Positions 43,938-52,155 of a DNA stretch of 64,000 nt are shown one piece after another. Position 1 is the stretch's first letter. Each line of letters begins with the position of its first letter. The stretch is from Acetispira formosa (nom. nud.) (GTDB lineage Bacteria > Desulfobacterota > Desulfarculia > Adiutricales > Adiutricaceae): NCBI GenBank assembly GCA_023525915.1, contig CP026657.1, forward strand, positions 186,001 to 250,000. The letters run 5' to 3'. The notes below the pieces were generated by a model that was given only the letters and a program-made list of their open reading frames with translations, was not told the origin of the DNA and searched no databases. The position numbers were made by a program, and so were the translations under genes.

Positions 43938-45413
43938 TCAGCCATCATTTAAATCCAGGGACGTAGGCTTAAAATCGGCGGGCTTTATCGAATATTTTTT
44001 CAGCTTGTGGTGAAAAAGCTGGGGGCTGAGGCCTAAAAGCCTGGCCGCCTGGGCAGCCTGGCCGCCGGTGGAGGTCAGAGCTTTTATGATGACAGCCTCT
44101 TCGGCGTCTTCCCTGGCCCGGCTCAGGGAGATTTTGTCTTTTTTCACTGGCGTCCGTTCCACCTTTGGCTCGGCCGCGGGGGCATTCCAAACGGGGTTTA
44201 CTTTCACGAAGTGGCGGAGCTGAAGGCTGAAATCTTTGTCCACAAAGTGAAGCCCGGCTTCGATGGTATGCTCCAGCTCCCGGATGTTGCCCGGCCAATG
44301 GTATTGCTTAAAGCGCTCTTCGGCTTCCGGGGAAATGTCAACCACGTTGCGGCCAAGATAACGGTTGTGTTTTTGCAAAAAATGACTGATGAGCAGCGGC
44401 AGGTCATCGATGCGCTCCCTTAATGGCGGCAGGAATACTTTGATTACGCCCAGGCGGTAAACCAGGTCGGGCCGCAGGTTTCCGGCGTTCATCTCCACTT
44501 CCGGGTTTCGGCTGACGGAGCTGATGAGCCTGACGTTAATTGGAATTTCCTCCAAGGCCCCCACCCGCCGGACCAGGCGTTCCTGAACCGCCCTCAACAG
44601 CTTGCTTTGCAGGCCAATGGGCATGGAGTTCAATTCATCGAGAAATAAAGTGCCGCCATAACAGACCTCAAAAAGCCCGGCCCGGTCGGTGGCCCCGGTA
44701 AAGGAACCTTTCACTGTGCCGAACAAAAGCCCTTCCAAAAGATTTTCCGGTATGGCCGCACAATTGATGGCCGTGAACGGGCAGTTCCGCCGGGGGCTGG
44801 CCGCATGGATGGATTGAGCGATCAACTCTTTGCCCGTGCCGGTCTCGCCCACGATCATTACCGATGAACTGCTGGGCGAGGCCATTTTGGCTGTTTCCAC
44901 CGCATCGAGAAATTTCAGGCTTCGGCCCACCAGGGTGTCAAAGGAAATGACGGTTTCCTGAGCCCGGCTTTTTTTACTGGCTGGCTGCAAGGGTTTGCTG
45001 GTCTTTTTCATCAAAGAATTGAGGGTGGCGTTCTCAACCGCATAATCAACGGTAAACCCAAGAGTGCCTAAAAATTGATCGCCGTCTATCAATGGATAGA
45101 TGCTGCAACGGGCGTTGACCAGTTTTCCCAGGCGTGTGAAGTAATATTGAATGCAGTCGACCACTGGCTTTTTTGTTTTAAGGCTCACCATGGTCGGGCT
45201 ATCGGAGGGGCTGATGTTGTAAACATCATTGATGGTACGGCCCAGGGTCATGTCCGGGTTCATGTCGTCAATACGGCCCATGCTGCGGTTGTAATAAAGG
45301 ATGACCCCTTCGGCGTCGGTCACCACCACGCCTTCAGTGTGCTGATCAAACATCATCTTGAACAATTCCAGGTGCAGGCGTGGATCGAGGAATAGTATGG
45401 GGGCTTTTTTCAT
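43938..45413 (-). CDS. PAS-domain sigma-54 enhancer-binding protein 2
   Basis: A 491-residue activator with the same plan as EBP 1: PAS-type sensor (about 17-125), AAA+ domain with Walker A GETGTGKE (189-196), Walker B TLFLDELNSM and a C-terminal Fis-type helix-turn-helix (GGQAAQAARLLGLSPQLFHH). The sigma-54 contact loop is GSFTGA (236-241) instead of GAFTGA; serine at the second position is a tolerated variant in some EBPs. No receiver domain, so ligand sensing by the PAS domain is likely. It lies just upstream of the second betaine operon, its most probable target. Confidence 0.92.
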   Translation of the reverse strand: MKKAPILFLDPRLHLELFKMMFDQHTEGVVVTDAEGVILYYNRSMGRIDDMNPDMTLGRTINDVYNISPSDSPTMVSLKTKKPVVDCIQYYFTRLGKLVNARCSIYPLIDGDQFLGTLGFTVDYAVENATLNSLMKKTSKPLQPASKKSRAQETVISFDTLVGRSLKFLDAVETAKMASPSSSSVMIVGETGTGKELIAQSIHAASPRRNCPFTAINCAAIPENLLEGLLFGTVKGSFTGATDRAGLFEVCYGGTLFLDELNSMPIGLQSKLLRAVQERLVRRVGALEEIPINVRLISSVSRNPEVEMNAGNLRPDLVYRLGVIKVFLPPLRERIDDLPLLISHFLQKHNRYLGRNVVDISPEAEERFKQYHWPGNIRELEHTIEAGLHFVDKDFSLQLRHFVKVNPVWNAPAAEPKVERTPVKKDKISLSRAREDAEEAVIIKALTSTGGQAAQAARLLGLSPQLFHHKLKKYSIKPADFKPTSLDLNDG

Positions 45414-45499
45414 AATATCTCCCGGCTGTTTACAATGCCCCGTATTTTTTTACCGGCAAATGGTCAACTTGCCGTCAACGGGCAGTAGTCGGTATGTGT

Positions 45500-45509
45500 C
45501 TGTATACAG
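45500..45509. promoter_or_regulatory. CTGTATACAG dyad upstream of the EBP 2 gene
   Basis: A ten-base perfect palindrome about 90 bases before the EBP 2 start. It contains the TATACAG half-site also found at both outer edges of the 56-base palindrome at 43829-43884. Autoregulation by EBP 2 is a reasonable inference. Confidence 0.35.
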
Positions 45510-45659
45510 TAAGTAAAGGAACATTATGAAGATAGCACAGGCGTCATTAAAAATACAAATTCCCTCCTGAGCACAACCCCGCCCCAGGATGTGCGGAAGA
45601 GGTATCCACCCCATTCGCGCACCTTATCTGGCGGCCGCATCATAGCGGTCGGGCACCCC

Positions 45660-45866
45660 TCATAGTTTGACTTTGGTATTCAGGATAAGGGAGGAAGCCA
45701 GAGGCCGACAGTTTTTTTCGGTGCGGTTGTGGGAATAATGAGAACATCCGGCCCGCTCCAGCGCCGACAGAGCCTGAATTCCACTATTGACAACCTCTCC
45801 CCCCACACTCTTTTCCTTACTCAATTCAATGGGAAACTCTTCCAACTTAAGCTCTTTGGCGGTCAT
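45660..45866 (-). CDS. Small 68-residue peptide of unknown function
   Basis: The frame starts at an ATG preceded by AAAGGAGAAAATAGAC, a strong ribosome-binding site, and has its own sigma-54 promoter 122 bases upstream, which argues for a real gene. The product is MTAKELKLEEFPIELSKEKS, then VGGEVVNSGIQALSALERAG, then a more basic tail with two cysteines (CSHYSHNRTEKNC) ending in KVKL. The acidic, LxxEEF-rich N terminus followed by a Gly-Gly and a Cys-containing tail is reminiscent of leader/core organisation in modified peptides, but no maturase or exporter is adjacent and the resemblance is weak. No membrane segment. Confidence 0.6.
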   Translation of the reverse strand: MTAKELKLEEFPIELSKEKSVGGEVVNSGIQALSALERAGCSHYSHNRTEKNCRPLASSLILNTKVKL

Positions 45867-45987
45867 GTCTATTTTCTCCTTTTTTGTAAGTATCGCTGAA
45901 AATCACATCCACCTTAATCTAAGGCGAAAAAGCGGGAAGTGGTCAAACTGACGGCATTGTCTTTTTTAAACACATGCGCACGATAAT

Positions 45988-46005
45988 CAGCAAATCTCTT
46001 GCCAG
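45988..46005 (-). promoter_or_regulatory. Sigma-54 promoter of the small peptide gene
   Basis: On the minus strand CTGGCAAGAGATTTGCTG has TGGCA and TTGC separated by seven bases. The predicted start is near 45977. The remaining sequence up to 46263 is very AT-rich with short dyads and holds no gene. Confidence 0.8.
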
Positions 46006-46263
46006 TTAAACTGCTTAATTAAATCGGCCAGTTATGGTAATAGCGATATAAGAAAATCAAAAATAATTTTATTAATATAAATAATTTTTTTATATTTATA
46101 AAATTTGGACAATGCTTAGCTTAATCTTGTTCCAGTGCGCTGGGTACATTCAGAGAGAAATGGTTGATAAGGTGTATGGAAAGGCGGAGGCGTCACTATA
46201 ATAGGATTTTTTATGACAAATATGTGATCCGCTCTGTGATACCAAAACAAAGAGACTCTTTGT

Positions 46264-46862
46264 ATGAATGGTCAATCAGCCGAAAGTAACGGGGCCACTG
46301 AAAATCCCACCTATAAAGAAGTCTGCAGCGGCAAAACCGGCTCCACCGAAACCGTTCATATCCAATATGATCCTGAAGTCGTCAGCCTGAAAACCCTGGC
46401 CGAGCAATTCTTCAAAATTGTTAATCCGGTCAGCGTCAATCGGCAGGGCAACGACACTGGCAGTCAATACCGCACCGGAATGTATTACCAGAGTGAATAG
46501 GAGCGGGCGGTCCTGGAGTCGGTGATGGCCGAAGTCGCTCAAAAATACAAAAAGCCATTGGCGGTGGAACTATTGCCTCTGAAGAATTATTATCTGGCCG
46601 AGGATTATCATCAGGACTATTTGCGAAAAAATCCCGGCGGCTACTGCCACATCAGCTTTGACAGCTTGAAGGATATTAAAACCGAGGCCAAGGGGATAGT
46701 CGATCCATCCAAATACTCCAAACCTTCTGAGGCCCAGCTGAAAAAAATGCTGACGCCCGAGGAATATAACGTCACCCAGAAAGCAGTCACGGAGCGGGCA
46801 TTTTCCGGAAAATTCTGGGATAACAAAGAACCTGGCTTATATGTGGATATCGTGACCGGAGC
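46264..46862 (+). pseudogene. Broken msrAB (methionine sulfoxide reductase A/B fusion)
   Basis: In one continuous frame the sequence encodes NPTYKEVCSGKTGSTETVHI, NRQGNDTGSQYRTGMYYQSE, a TAG at 46498, then [20 protein letters not shown] (MsrA C-terminal part), a linker and [20 protein letters not shown] with [17 protein letters not shown] (MsrB start). Missing are the MsrA N terminus with its GCFWG catalytic cysteine and most of MsrB with its zinc ligands and catalytic cysteine. The frame ends abruptly where an integrase fragment begins on the other strand. Three independent lesions make this a dead gene. Confidence 0.88.
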
Positions 46863-46960
46863 ACTTCCAGGTACAGACCGTAACTTTGACCGTCAAAGAT
46901 GCGATAAAGCTTATCTTTCGGCTGTAAGTTCTTGACTTTAGTGTCGGTAAGCAGAGTCAT
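46862..46960 (-). pseudogene. Tyrosine integrase N-terminal stub (P4-type, DUF4102 arm-binding domain)
   Basis: From the ATG at 46960 the minus strand reads [20 protein letters not shown], then [13 protein letters not shown]. This is the start of P4-like phage/island integrases, whose arm-binding domain reads LTD.K...LKP..K.Y.L.DG.GLYL.V. The match stops after 33 codons exactly where msrB similarity stops on the other strand, so a deletion or recombination joined the two. The catalytic domain is absent. Confidence 0.8.
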
Positions 46961-47056
46961 AAGGGGATGCTCTTTCATCAAGGCGCGCCATTCCCCTATA
47001 TGTACCCCTGAGGCATATGGATGTCAACGTCGCCAGGCGAACCAAGGCGGACACTA

Positions 47057-47101
47057 AAACAGGCCGAAAGCCCTTATGATTTAAGGACTTTCGGCCTGTT
47101 T
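47057..47101. terminator. Long bidirectional terminator hairpin
   Basis: AAACAGGCCGAAAG pairs exactly with CTTTCGGCCTGTTT, with a second short stem (CCTTA/TAAGG) inside the loop. A-tract before and T-tract after make it able to stop transcripts from both sides. The rest of the 46961-47284 spacer holds no gene. Confidence 0.75.
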
Positions 47102-47284
47102 CGGATTTTTCCGAATTAACTAGTGGTCCGAGGGACGGATAAGGCGCACTCTATGCGCTATTGGCAGCTAACTATGGAAAAATATTACCATAAAAAATTT
47201 GAGAAATCAACTCGGTGGCACACTTGTGACCAACTTTCAGGAGTAGTAAGGTTCCGCGACACGGAATCGAACCAAGGCCAGATT

Positions 47285-47704
47285 TCAAGCCGGATTGTAC
47301 TTTTCCAGCAACTCATTTGGACTTACTGCGGGTACTGGGGAACTGGTAAAATCCTTTAAGTTGCGGGTAATGATCAGTTCCGCACCCCATTTTCGGGCGC
47401 ATTCGGCCAAAAGAGCGTCCTCAAAGTCGTTAATCGGAAGATCCAATGCCCTGACACAGCGTTCTTTAGAAACCTCAATTACCTCAAATAGTTCCATTAG
47501 GTTGGCCAATGAATTTCTGACGATCTGAAGGTCATGACAATGCTTGCGAAGCAAGTAGGCGATATCTGTAATAGTGTTGGCCGTTATCGCCGCTTGGAGC
47601 CGATTGTTGGCTATTATATTGAATACGTTCTCAGAGTGCATAACAAATGGTTCTCTATCGGTGAGAACATCAATAACAATATTGGTATCAACGACCACCT
47701 TCAT
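47285..47704 (-). CDS. PIN-domain toxin (VapC-like endoribonuclease)
   Basis: A 139-residue PIN protein. It opens with MKVVVDTNIVIDVLTDREPF, whose first Asp is a metal ligand, has TANTITDIAYLLRK with a central acidic residue, and NDFEDALLAECARKWGAELI with the downstream acidic pair, then ITRNLKDF. PIN toxins cleave RNA, often tRNA, in the presence of Mg2+. It overlaps the antitoxin gene by four bases, typical of a toxin-antitoxin pair. Two decayed relatives lie at 10822-10920 and 19870-19977. Confidence 0.88.
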   Translation of the reverse strand: MKVVVDTNIVIDVLTDREPFVMHSENVFNIIANNRLQAAITANTITDIAYLLRKHCHDLQIVRNSLANLMELFEVIEVSKERCVRALDLPINDFEDALLAECARKWGAELIITRNLKDFTSSPVPAVSPNELLEKYNPA

Positions 47705-47913
47705 TTCATGGCCAACCGTTCTTCTTTAGCGGCTTCCAACGATGCGTCAACCGGTAAAACACCTTTTAGAGCTTTAACCAGGTCAGACTTATCGGTGGCG
47801 TCGACCAGTTTGGCTACTCGTTTGCCGTTGCGAGTAATGATTATTTCTTCACTGTCAACAAGGTCAAGATATTTGCCGATATTGGTTTTAAATTCAGTAG
47901 ATGTAATGATCAT
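47701..47913 (-). CDS. Phd/YefM-type antitoxin
   Basis: A 70-residue protein beginning MIITSTEFKTNIGKYLDLVD, followed by EEIIITRNGKRVAKLVD, the Phd/YefM fold with its N-terminal DNA-binding and dimer part; the C-terminal tail (SLEAAKEERLAMK) would neutralise the toxin. The ATG at 47913 follows GGGAGG by eight bases, and longer frames upstream lack such a site. Located in front of the PIN toxin gene with coupled translation. Confidence 0.88.
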   Translation of the reverse strand: MIITSTEFKTNIGKYLDLVDSEEIIITRNGKRVAKLVDATDKSDLVKALKGVLPVDASLEAAKEERLAMK

Positions 47914-48036
47914 AATTTTACCTCCCAAATTGACTATTTTTATTTTAGCAATATAGGCCATAGTTGTCCAGTGTTGTTGTACGAAAAATCAAAGAAATCT
48001 ATTGAACACTAAAAAGCAGTGGTAATATTGTAACCA

Positions 48037-48414
48037 TCACTCACAGGTGGAACAGGCTGTCGAAGCCTGGAGGTTCAGCAAGTCGCGGTTCTCCCGTAAG
48101 GACGATTTTAGCGAGAGAAGCTGCTCAAAGATTATCCGTTTTTCATAACTGGTGCAATCCTTCATTAAAAGCACAATTTCACTGTTATATTCTTCTTTGT
48201 TGCCCAGGTTACCGGCAAGCAGGCCATCAGGTGTTGTGCCCATGACTCTGGCGATAGTTGTCAGCGACTGCAAGCTGACTTTACGCTTAGCGCTTTCGAT
48301 GAAACTTATGTGAGATACCGACAAAGATGCCAGTTCCGCAAGTTGCGCCTGTGATATCTTCCGCAATCTTCTTGTTTCCCCAATACATTTACCGATCAAA
48401 ACATAGTTCAGCAT
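48037..48414 (-). CDS. XRE-family helix-turn-helix regulator
   Basis: A 125-residue protein. Residues 8-66 form a Cro/cI-type helix-turn-helix (RKISQAQLAELASLSVSHIS, then FIESAKRKVSLQSLTTIARV). The C-terminal part is helical and ends with the cysteine pair ACSTC. It is divergent from the serine recombinase gene across a 154-base spacer that contains an inverted repeat, so it probably represses the recombinase and itself. Confidence 0.85.
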   Translation of the reverse strand: MLNYVLIGKCIGETRRLRKISQAQLAELASLSVSHISFIESAKRKVSLQSLTTIARVMGTTPDGLLAGNLGNKEEYNSEIVLLMKDCTSYEKRIIFEQLLSLKSSLRENRDLLNLQASTACSTCE

Positions 48415-48463
48415 AAATAAGCCTTTTCAGATTATTAGTCTTAAAATTATACAATTGCTCTTC

Positions 48464-48514
48464 GCGAAATAGACTGTAAGTCAATTTATTGGCCGCTGGT
48501 CTATTTATTTTCGC
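48464..48514. promoter_or_regulatory. Candidate operator between the XRE and recombinase genes
   Basis: GCGAAATAGAC at 48464-48474 and GTCTATTTATTTTCGC at 48499-48514 form an imperfect inverted repeat centred in the divergent promoter region. This is where an XRE repressor would be expected to bind. Confidence 0.45.
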
Positions 48515-48568
48515 ATGTTTTTGGAGTAGGTTTGACTGGATTATTCACTGGCGGAGGATACAACGGTA

Positions 48569-50443
48569 TTGGATTCAGACAAACGGCACAACACCACACA
48601 GGAGAAAAACAAAATCCGGGCCCGTTATCAAAAAAAGGATAACCTGGAAGTGATTCCCGCCACTCCTGCGGAAAGTTTTCATAACGACAAAAGCGAAAAG
48701 CGTGTGGCCATCTATGTCAGGGTATCAACTGATGACCCGCGTCAGACTTCATCATATGAACTTCAGAAGAACTATTACATGGACGCCGTTAAGCGGCATC
48801 CTAACTGGAGACTCGTTGATATATATGCCGATGAGGGTATTTCCGGTACGTCATTGCGTCGTCGGGACGCCTTCATAAAAATGATCAGCGACTGTAAAGA
48901 GGGGAAAATAGACCTTATCGTGACAAAAAGCGTATCTCGCTTTTCCCGCAATATAGTTGACTGTATTGGTTATGTAAGGGAGTTGAAAGCCTTACGGCCT
49001 CCTGTCGCCGTTTTTTTTGAAACAGAAAATATCTATACACTCGACCCAGACAGTGAAATGAGCCTGTCCTTCGTTTCGACATTGGTTCAGGAAGAGAGCC
49101 ATAACAAGAGCAAAAGCATGAATCAATCCGTTGAAATGCGTTTCAAAGGCGGAATATTTCTCACACCGGTTCTGCTCGGCTATGATCATGACGATGATGG
49201 AAACCTTGTCGTCAATAAAAATGAAGCGGAAACCGTTCGTTTGATTTTTTTTATGTATCTGTACGGATTCACTTGCCGGCAGATTGCGGAGGATATGTCT
49301 TTGCTCGGGAGAAAAACCAAGAAAGGGAACTTAAAATGGTCGTCAGGTTCCATATTGCAGATACTACAAAATGAACGTCATTGCGGCGATGTCCTCGCCC
49401 GGAAAACATGGACGCCAAACTATTTAGACCACAAATCAAAGAAGAACAGAAAAGATCGGAACCAATACCTTGGTTATGATCATCACGAGTCGATTATTTC
49501 ACGAGATGATTTCATTGCCGTTCAGCGTTTGATCAGTAATGCGAAATATGGACATAAAGGGTTTCTTCCAGAACTTAAAGTTATTACAGAAGGGGCCCTG
49601 AAGGGTTTTGTGTCGATAAACCCAAGGTGGGCTGGTTTTTCCGCCAGCGATTACATTCGGGCCTCCCGCAGCGTTTGCGCTCTGAATGCCGTCCGGCCTG
49701 ACGAATGCTTCAAGGTGGAAGTGCAAAGAGGAGATTTCGATTTGCGTGGCTATGAAATTGCCAGATCGCAATTTTTTGATGTTGCCAAGAAAGCCAGCAT
49801 CACCTTCACCATTAATGAATTAAAATTTGGCATTGAATGCATCCGTAAAATGAACGACATCGCCTTCGTAGAACTATTGATTCATCCAGACAATCATCTG
49901 CTGGCCGTTCGCCCATCTACTGATAAAAACCGTAATGCGGTTCGTTGGGCCATGTTGAAAGAAACCGCTTGCCAAACGCGCACGATCAGCGGCACCGCGT
50001 TTTTGAAGACTATTTATGAAGTTTACGGTTGGAGGGCTGAATTCAAATACAGAATGCGGGGAATTCAAAACCAAAAAAAGAATGAATCAGTCTATATATT
50101 CGATATGCGGGAAACTGAAATATTTGTTCCCGTCGATCTTCTGAGCCTGGAAAATGGCGATGAAGCTTTTAAGGATAAGAACCAAATGTATTTTGGCAAG
50201 CCACTTATTTCAACAGCAAAAGCGGTTTGTGCCTATCCTGCTGAGTGGGCGAAAACGTTTGGCAGCGACTATTACCGCCATACCCAGGCACAAAAGATGC
50301 TGTCTTTTTCTAAAACCGGGGAGTGGAAAACTACATCGGAAGGGAAGGCCTTTAATGAATCCCCATTGAAAGTGACAAGCGAAAAAGAAATTGAACTCTA
50401 CGTCGCCCAAATCAAAGAGAATATAAAGCAGAAAGGAGGGTGA
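48569..50443 (+). CDS. Large serine recombinase with unusual C-terminal domain
   Basis: A 624-residue site-specific recombinase. The catalytic resolvase domain (about 44-190) contains AIYVRVSTDD with the nucleophilic serine, ADEGISGTSLRRRDAF and TKSVSRFSRNIVD; the recombinase domain follows (GYDHDDDGNLVVNKNEAETV, ILQNERHCGDVLARKTW). Instead of the usual Cys4 zinc ribbon, the region after residue 330 reads PELKVITEGALKGFVSINPR and leads to a 200-residue C-terminal domain beginning GYEIARSQFFDVAKKASITF. The protein encoded next is a stand-alone homologue of that domain. TTG start with GGAGGA about ten bases before it. Likely the integrase/excisionase of the 48-53 kb cassette. Confidence 0.85.
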   Translation: MDSDKRHNTTQEKNKIRARYQKKDNLEVIPATPAESFHNDKSEKRVAIYVRVSTDDPRQTSSYELQKNYYMDAVKRHPNWRLVDIYADEGISGTSLRRRDAFIKMISDCKEGKIDLIVTKSVSRFSRNIVDCIGYVRELKALRPPVAVFFETENIYTLDPDSEMSLSFVSTLVQEESHNKSKSMNQSVEMRFKGGIFLTPVLLGYDHDDDGNLVVNKNEAETVRLIFFMYLYGFTCRQIAEDMSLLGRKTKKGNLKWSSGSILQILQNERHCGDVLARKTWTPNYLDHKSKKNRKDRNQYLGYDHHESIISRDDFIAVQRLISNAKYGHKGFLPELKVITEGALKGFVSINPRWAGFSASDYIRASRSVCALNAVRPDECFKVEVQRGDFDLRGYEIARSQFFDVAKKASITFTINELKFGIECIRKMNDIAFVELLIHPDNHLLAVRPSTDKNRNAVRWAMLKETACQTRTISGTAFLKTIYEVYGWRAEFKYRMRGIQNQKKNESVYIFDMRETEIFVPVDLLSLENGDEAFKDKNQMYFGKPLISTAKAVCAYPAEWAKTFGSDYYRHTQAQKMLSFSKTGEWKTTSEGKAFNESPLKVTSEKEIELYVAQIKENIKQKGG

Positions 50444-50447
50444 ACCG

Positions 50448-51092
50448 GTGGACACGGCCCTAAATAGCACATCCCCGGCACTGGACAATGAAATCATCAG
50501 AGATGAAGAATTCACCACTCTGGGATACCAGGTTGTCAGGAGAGAGTTTTTTGCCCATATCAAAGAGCCGTCCGTAACTTTCAACAAATGTCAACTTTCT
50601 ATAAATACGGCTTGCCTGAACAAACTGCCAGCCGTTGACTATGTGCAGTTGCTGGTTAACCCTGAAGAAATGAAGTTGGCGATCCTGCCATCCGAAGAAA
50701 ATGTAAAAGATTCATTTCTTTGGTGTGTAATCAGTAAGCAAAACGGCAGGAAAAAACCACGCCCAATAACTTGCAGAGTGTTATTGGCCAAATTGACCAG
50801 GCTGATGGGCTGGAATCCTGCCCATAGACTTAAAATTATGGGCAAATTGGTTGAATCCAACGGTGAGCATCTTTTTATCTTCGATCTGAGAGCTACAGAG
50901 GTCTATCAAAATATCGGCCGTGACGGAGAAAAGCTGTCATCGTCCCGCATCCCGCTATTTCCCGCTGAGTGGCTGAACCAGTTTGGTCTGCCGGTGGAAG
51001 AACACCGAAAAACGCTACAAGTGAAGTTCTTTGATGAATATGCGGTATTCGGATTAAAAGATCCACCTGAGGATTCGAAGTGTGGGCGTTAA
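50448..51092 (+). CDS. Stand-alone homologue of the recombinase C-terminal domain
   Basis: A 214-residue protein. Its segments GYQVVRREFFAHIKEPSVTF, LPAVDYVQLLVNPEEMKLAI, GWNPAHRLKIMGK and HLFIFDLRATEVY line up in order with GYEIARSQFFDVAKKASITF, MNDIAFVELLIHPDNHLLAV, GWRAEFKYRMRGI and SVYIFDMRETEIF of the preceding recombinase. It therefore arose by duplication of that domain or is a dedicated partner. No catalytic residues are seen. GTG start, AAGGAGGG eight bases before it, four bases after the recombinase stop, so translation is coupled. A recombination directionality or DNA-bridging factor is a guess. Confidence 0.75.
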   Translation: MDTALNSTSPALDNEIIRDEEFTTLGYQVVRREFFAHIKEPSVTFNKCQLSINTACLNKLPAVDYVQLLVNPEEMKLAILPSEENVKDSFLWCVISKQNGRKKPRPITCRVLLAKLTRLMGWNPAHRLKIMGKLVESNGEHLFIFDLRATEVYQNIGRDGEKLSSSRIPLFPAEWLNQFGLPVEEHRKTLQVKFFDEYAVFGLKDPPEDSKCGR

Positions 51093-51203
51093 CCGGACAG
51101 CGGATAAACCATAGCGGAGCTTTGGATTTAGTTCACTTAAGTAGTATCACTTAGGTTGATTTGCGAAAAGCCGTGCCGCATTGAAATGACGAGGAGCCTT
51201 GAA

Positions 51204-52151
51204 ATGATTGACTATACTGCCCTGGATTTAATGGTTGATGAAACGTTCAAAAAACTTAGCCCGCCACTGTCACCTGATGAGTATAAGCTACTGGAGGATG
51301 AACTGCTTAGTGAGGGATGCCGTGAGCCGATCCGCACATGGAACAATATAATTATCGATGGACATGCCCGGTATGAAATATGCCTTCGCCACGGCCTGAG
51401 GTTTGAAACGCAAAGTATGCAGCTAAGAAATATAAATGATGTTATCGCCTGGATTTGCATCAATAACCTCAGTCGTCGTAACATTACAGAAGCAACCCGC
51501 AGGTACTTGATTGGCAAAAGATATGAATCCGAAAAGATAGCTGGAGCTCTTCATGGTGGTGGCGAAAATTTGCCTGTTTCGGGAAATGCAGCCGCACCGG
51601 CAAACTGGGGGCAATCGGCCACTACGGGCTTTGTAACAAGGACGTCTAAAAAAATCGGCAATGAGTACCAAGTGTCCCACTCCACAGTGGAAAAATACGG
51701 GGTATATTCGCGGGCGATTGATGTTTTGGCAAAAGCAAACCAAGATGTTGTCCCGCAAATACTCTCAGGCCAAATTAAGGTTTCATATGAAAATGTCATC
51801 GAACTGGCCAAACTTCCTTCGTTGGAACTTGCGCATATCAGCAGGCAATTAATCCAGAATGATCGGGTTTTAGTTGGCTATGCCAACAGGCGGAGAAATT
51901 TGGAGAACCGTCGCCGGAAGACAAAACAGGCGAGATCATCAAAGGTCAGTGTTAAAGACATGCCCACGTTTGATCCTGATGCCGAAATTTCCAGCCTGTC
52001 GCTCACAATACCGTCCTGGATAAGCTCTTTAGAAAGAACTCAGGAGACGGCAAACATCGCTTTGGTGTCAGAAAAAGCTAGAGACAGGCTTTCAGCTATG
52101 CTTGATGACCTGGAAAAAGCGGCCGGTCACTTATTGGATATATTGAGGTAA
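51204..52151 (+). CDS. ParB-like N-domain protein 1 of the recombinase cassette
   Basis: A 315-residue protein. The N-terminal region resembles a ParB/Srx-type domain: LSPDEYKLLEDELLSEGCRE, then WNNIIIDGHARYEICLRHGL, the IDGH.R box of nucleotide-binding ParB domains, and a helical part with VSHSTVEKY that could be a helix-turn-helix. The last 100 residues are basic then acidic and may mediate dimerisation. ATG at 51204 has GAGGAG seven bases before it; upstream ATGs lack one. No ParA gene is nearby, so this is not an ordinary partition pair. Confidence 0.75.
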   Translation: MIDYTALDLMVDETFKKLSPPLSPDEYKLLEDELLSEGCREPIRTWNNIIIDGHARYEICLRHGLRFETQSMQLRNINDVIAWICINNLSRRNITEATRRYLIGKRYESEKIAGALHGGGENLPVSGNAAAPANWGQSATTGFVTRTSKKIGNEYQVSHSTVEKYGVYSRAIDVLAKANQDVVPQILSGQIKVSYENVIELAKLPSLELAHISRQLIQNDRVLVGYANRRRNLENRRRKTKQARSSKVSVKDMPTFDPDAEISSLSLTIPSWISSLERTQETANIALVSEKARDRLSAMLDDLEKAAGHLLDILR

Positions 52152-52155
52152 GAGA

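Noticed and set aside
46498-46500. The TAG in the msrAB frame could be a pyrrolysine codon, since MttB-type genes are abundant here.
   Set aside because: The gene also lacks both catalytic cysteine regions and is cut by an integrase stub; none of the three MttB homologues contains an in-frame TAG. Simple decay explains it.
47250-47280. GGTTCGATTCC on the minus strand looks like a tRNA T-arm, a possible attachment site.
   Set aside because: The five-base stem does not pair properly and no acceptor, anticodon or D-arm can be drawn around it.
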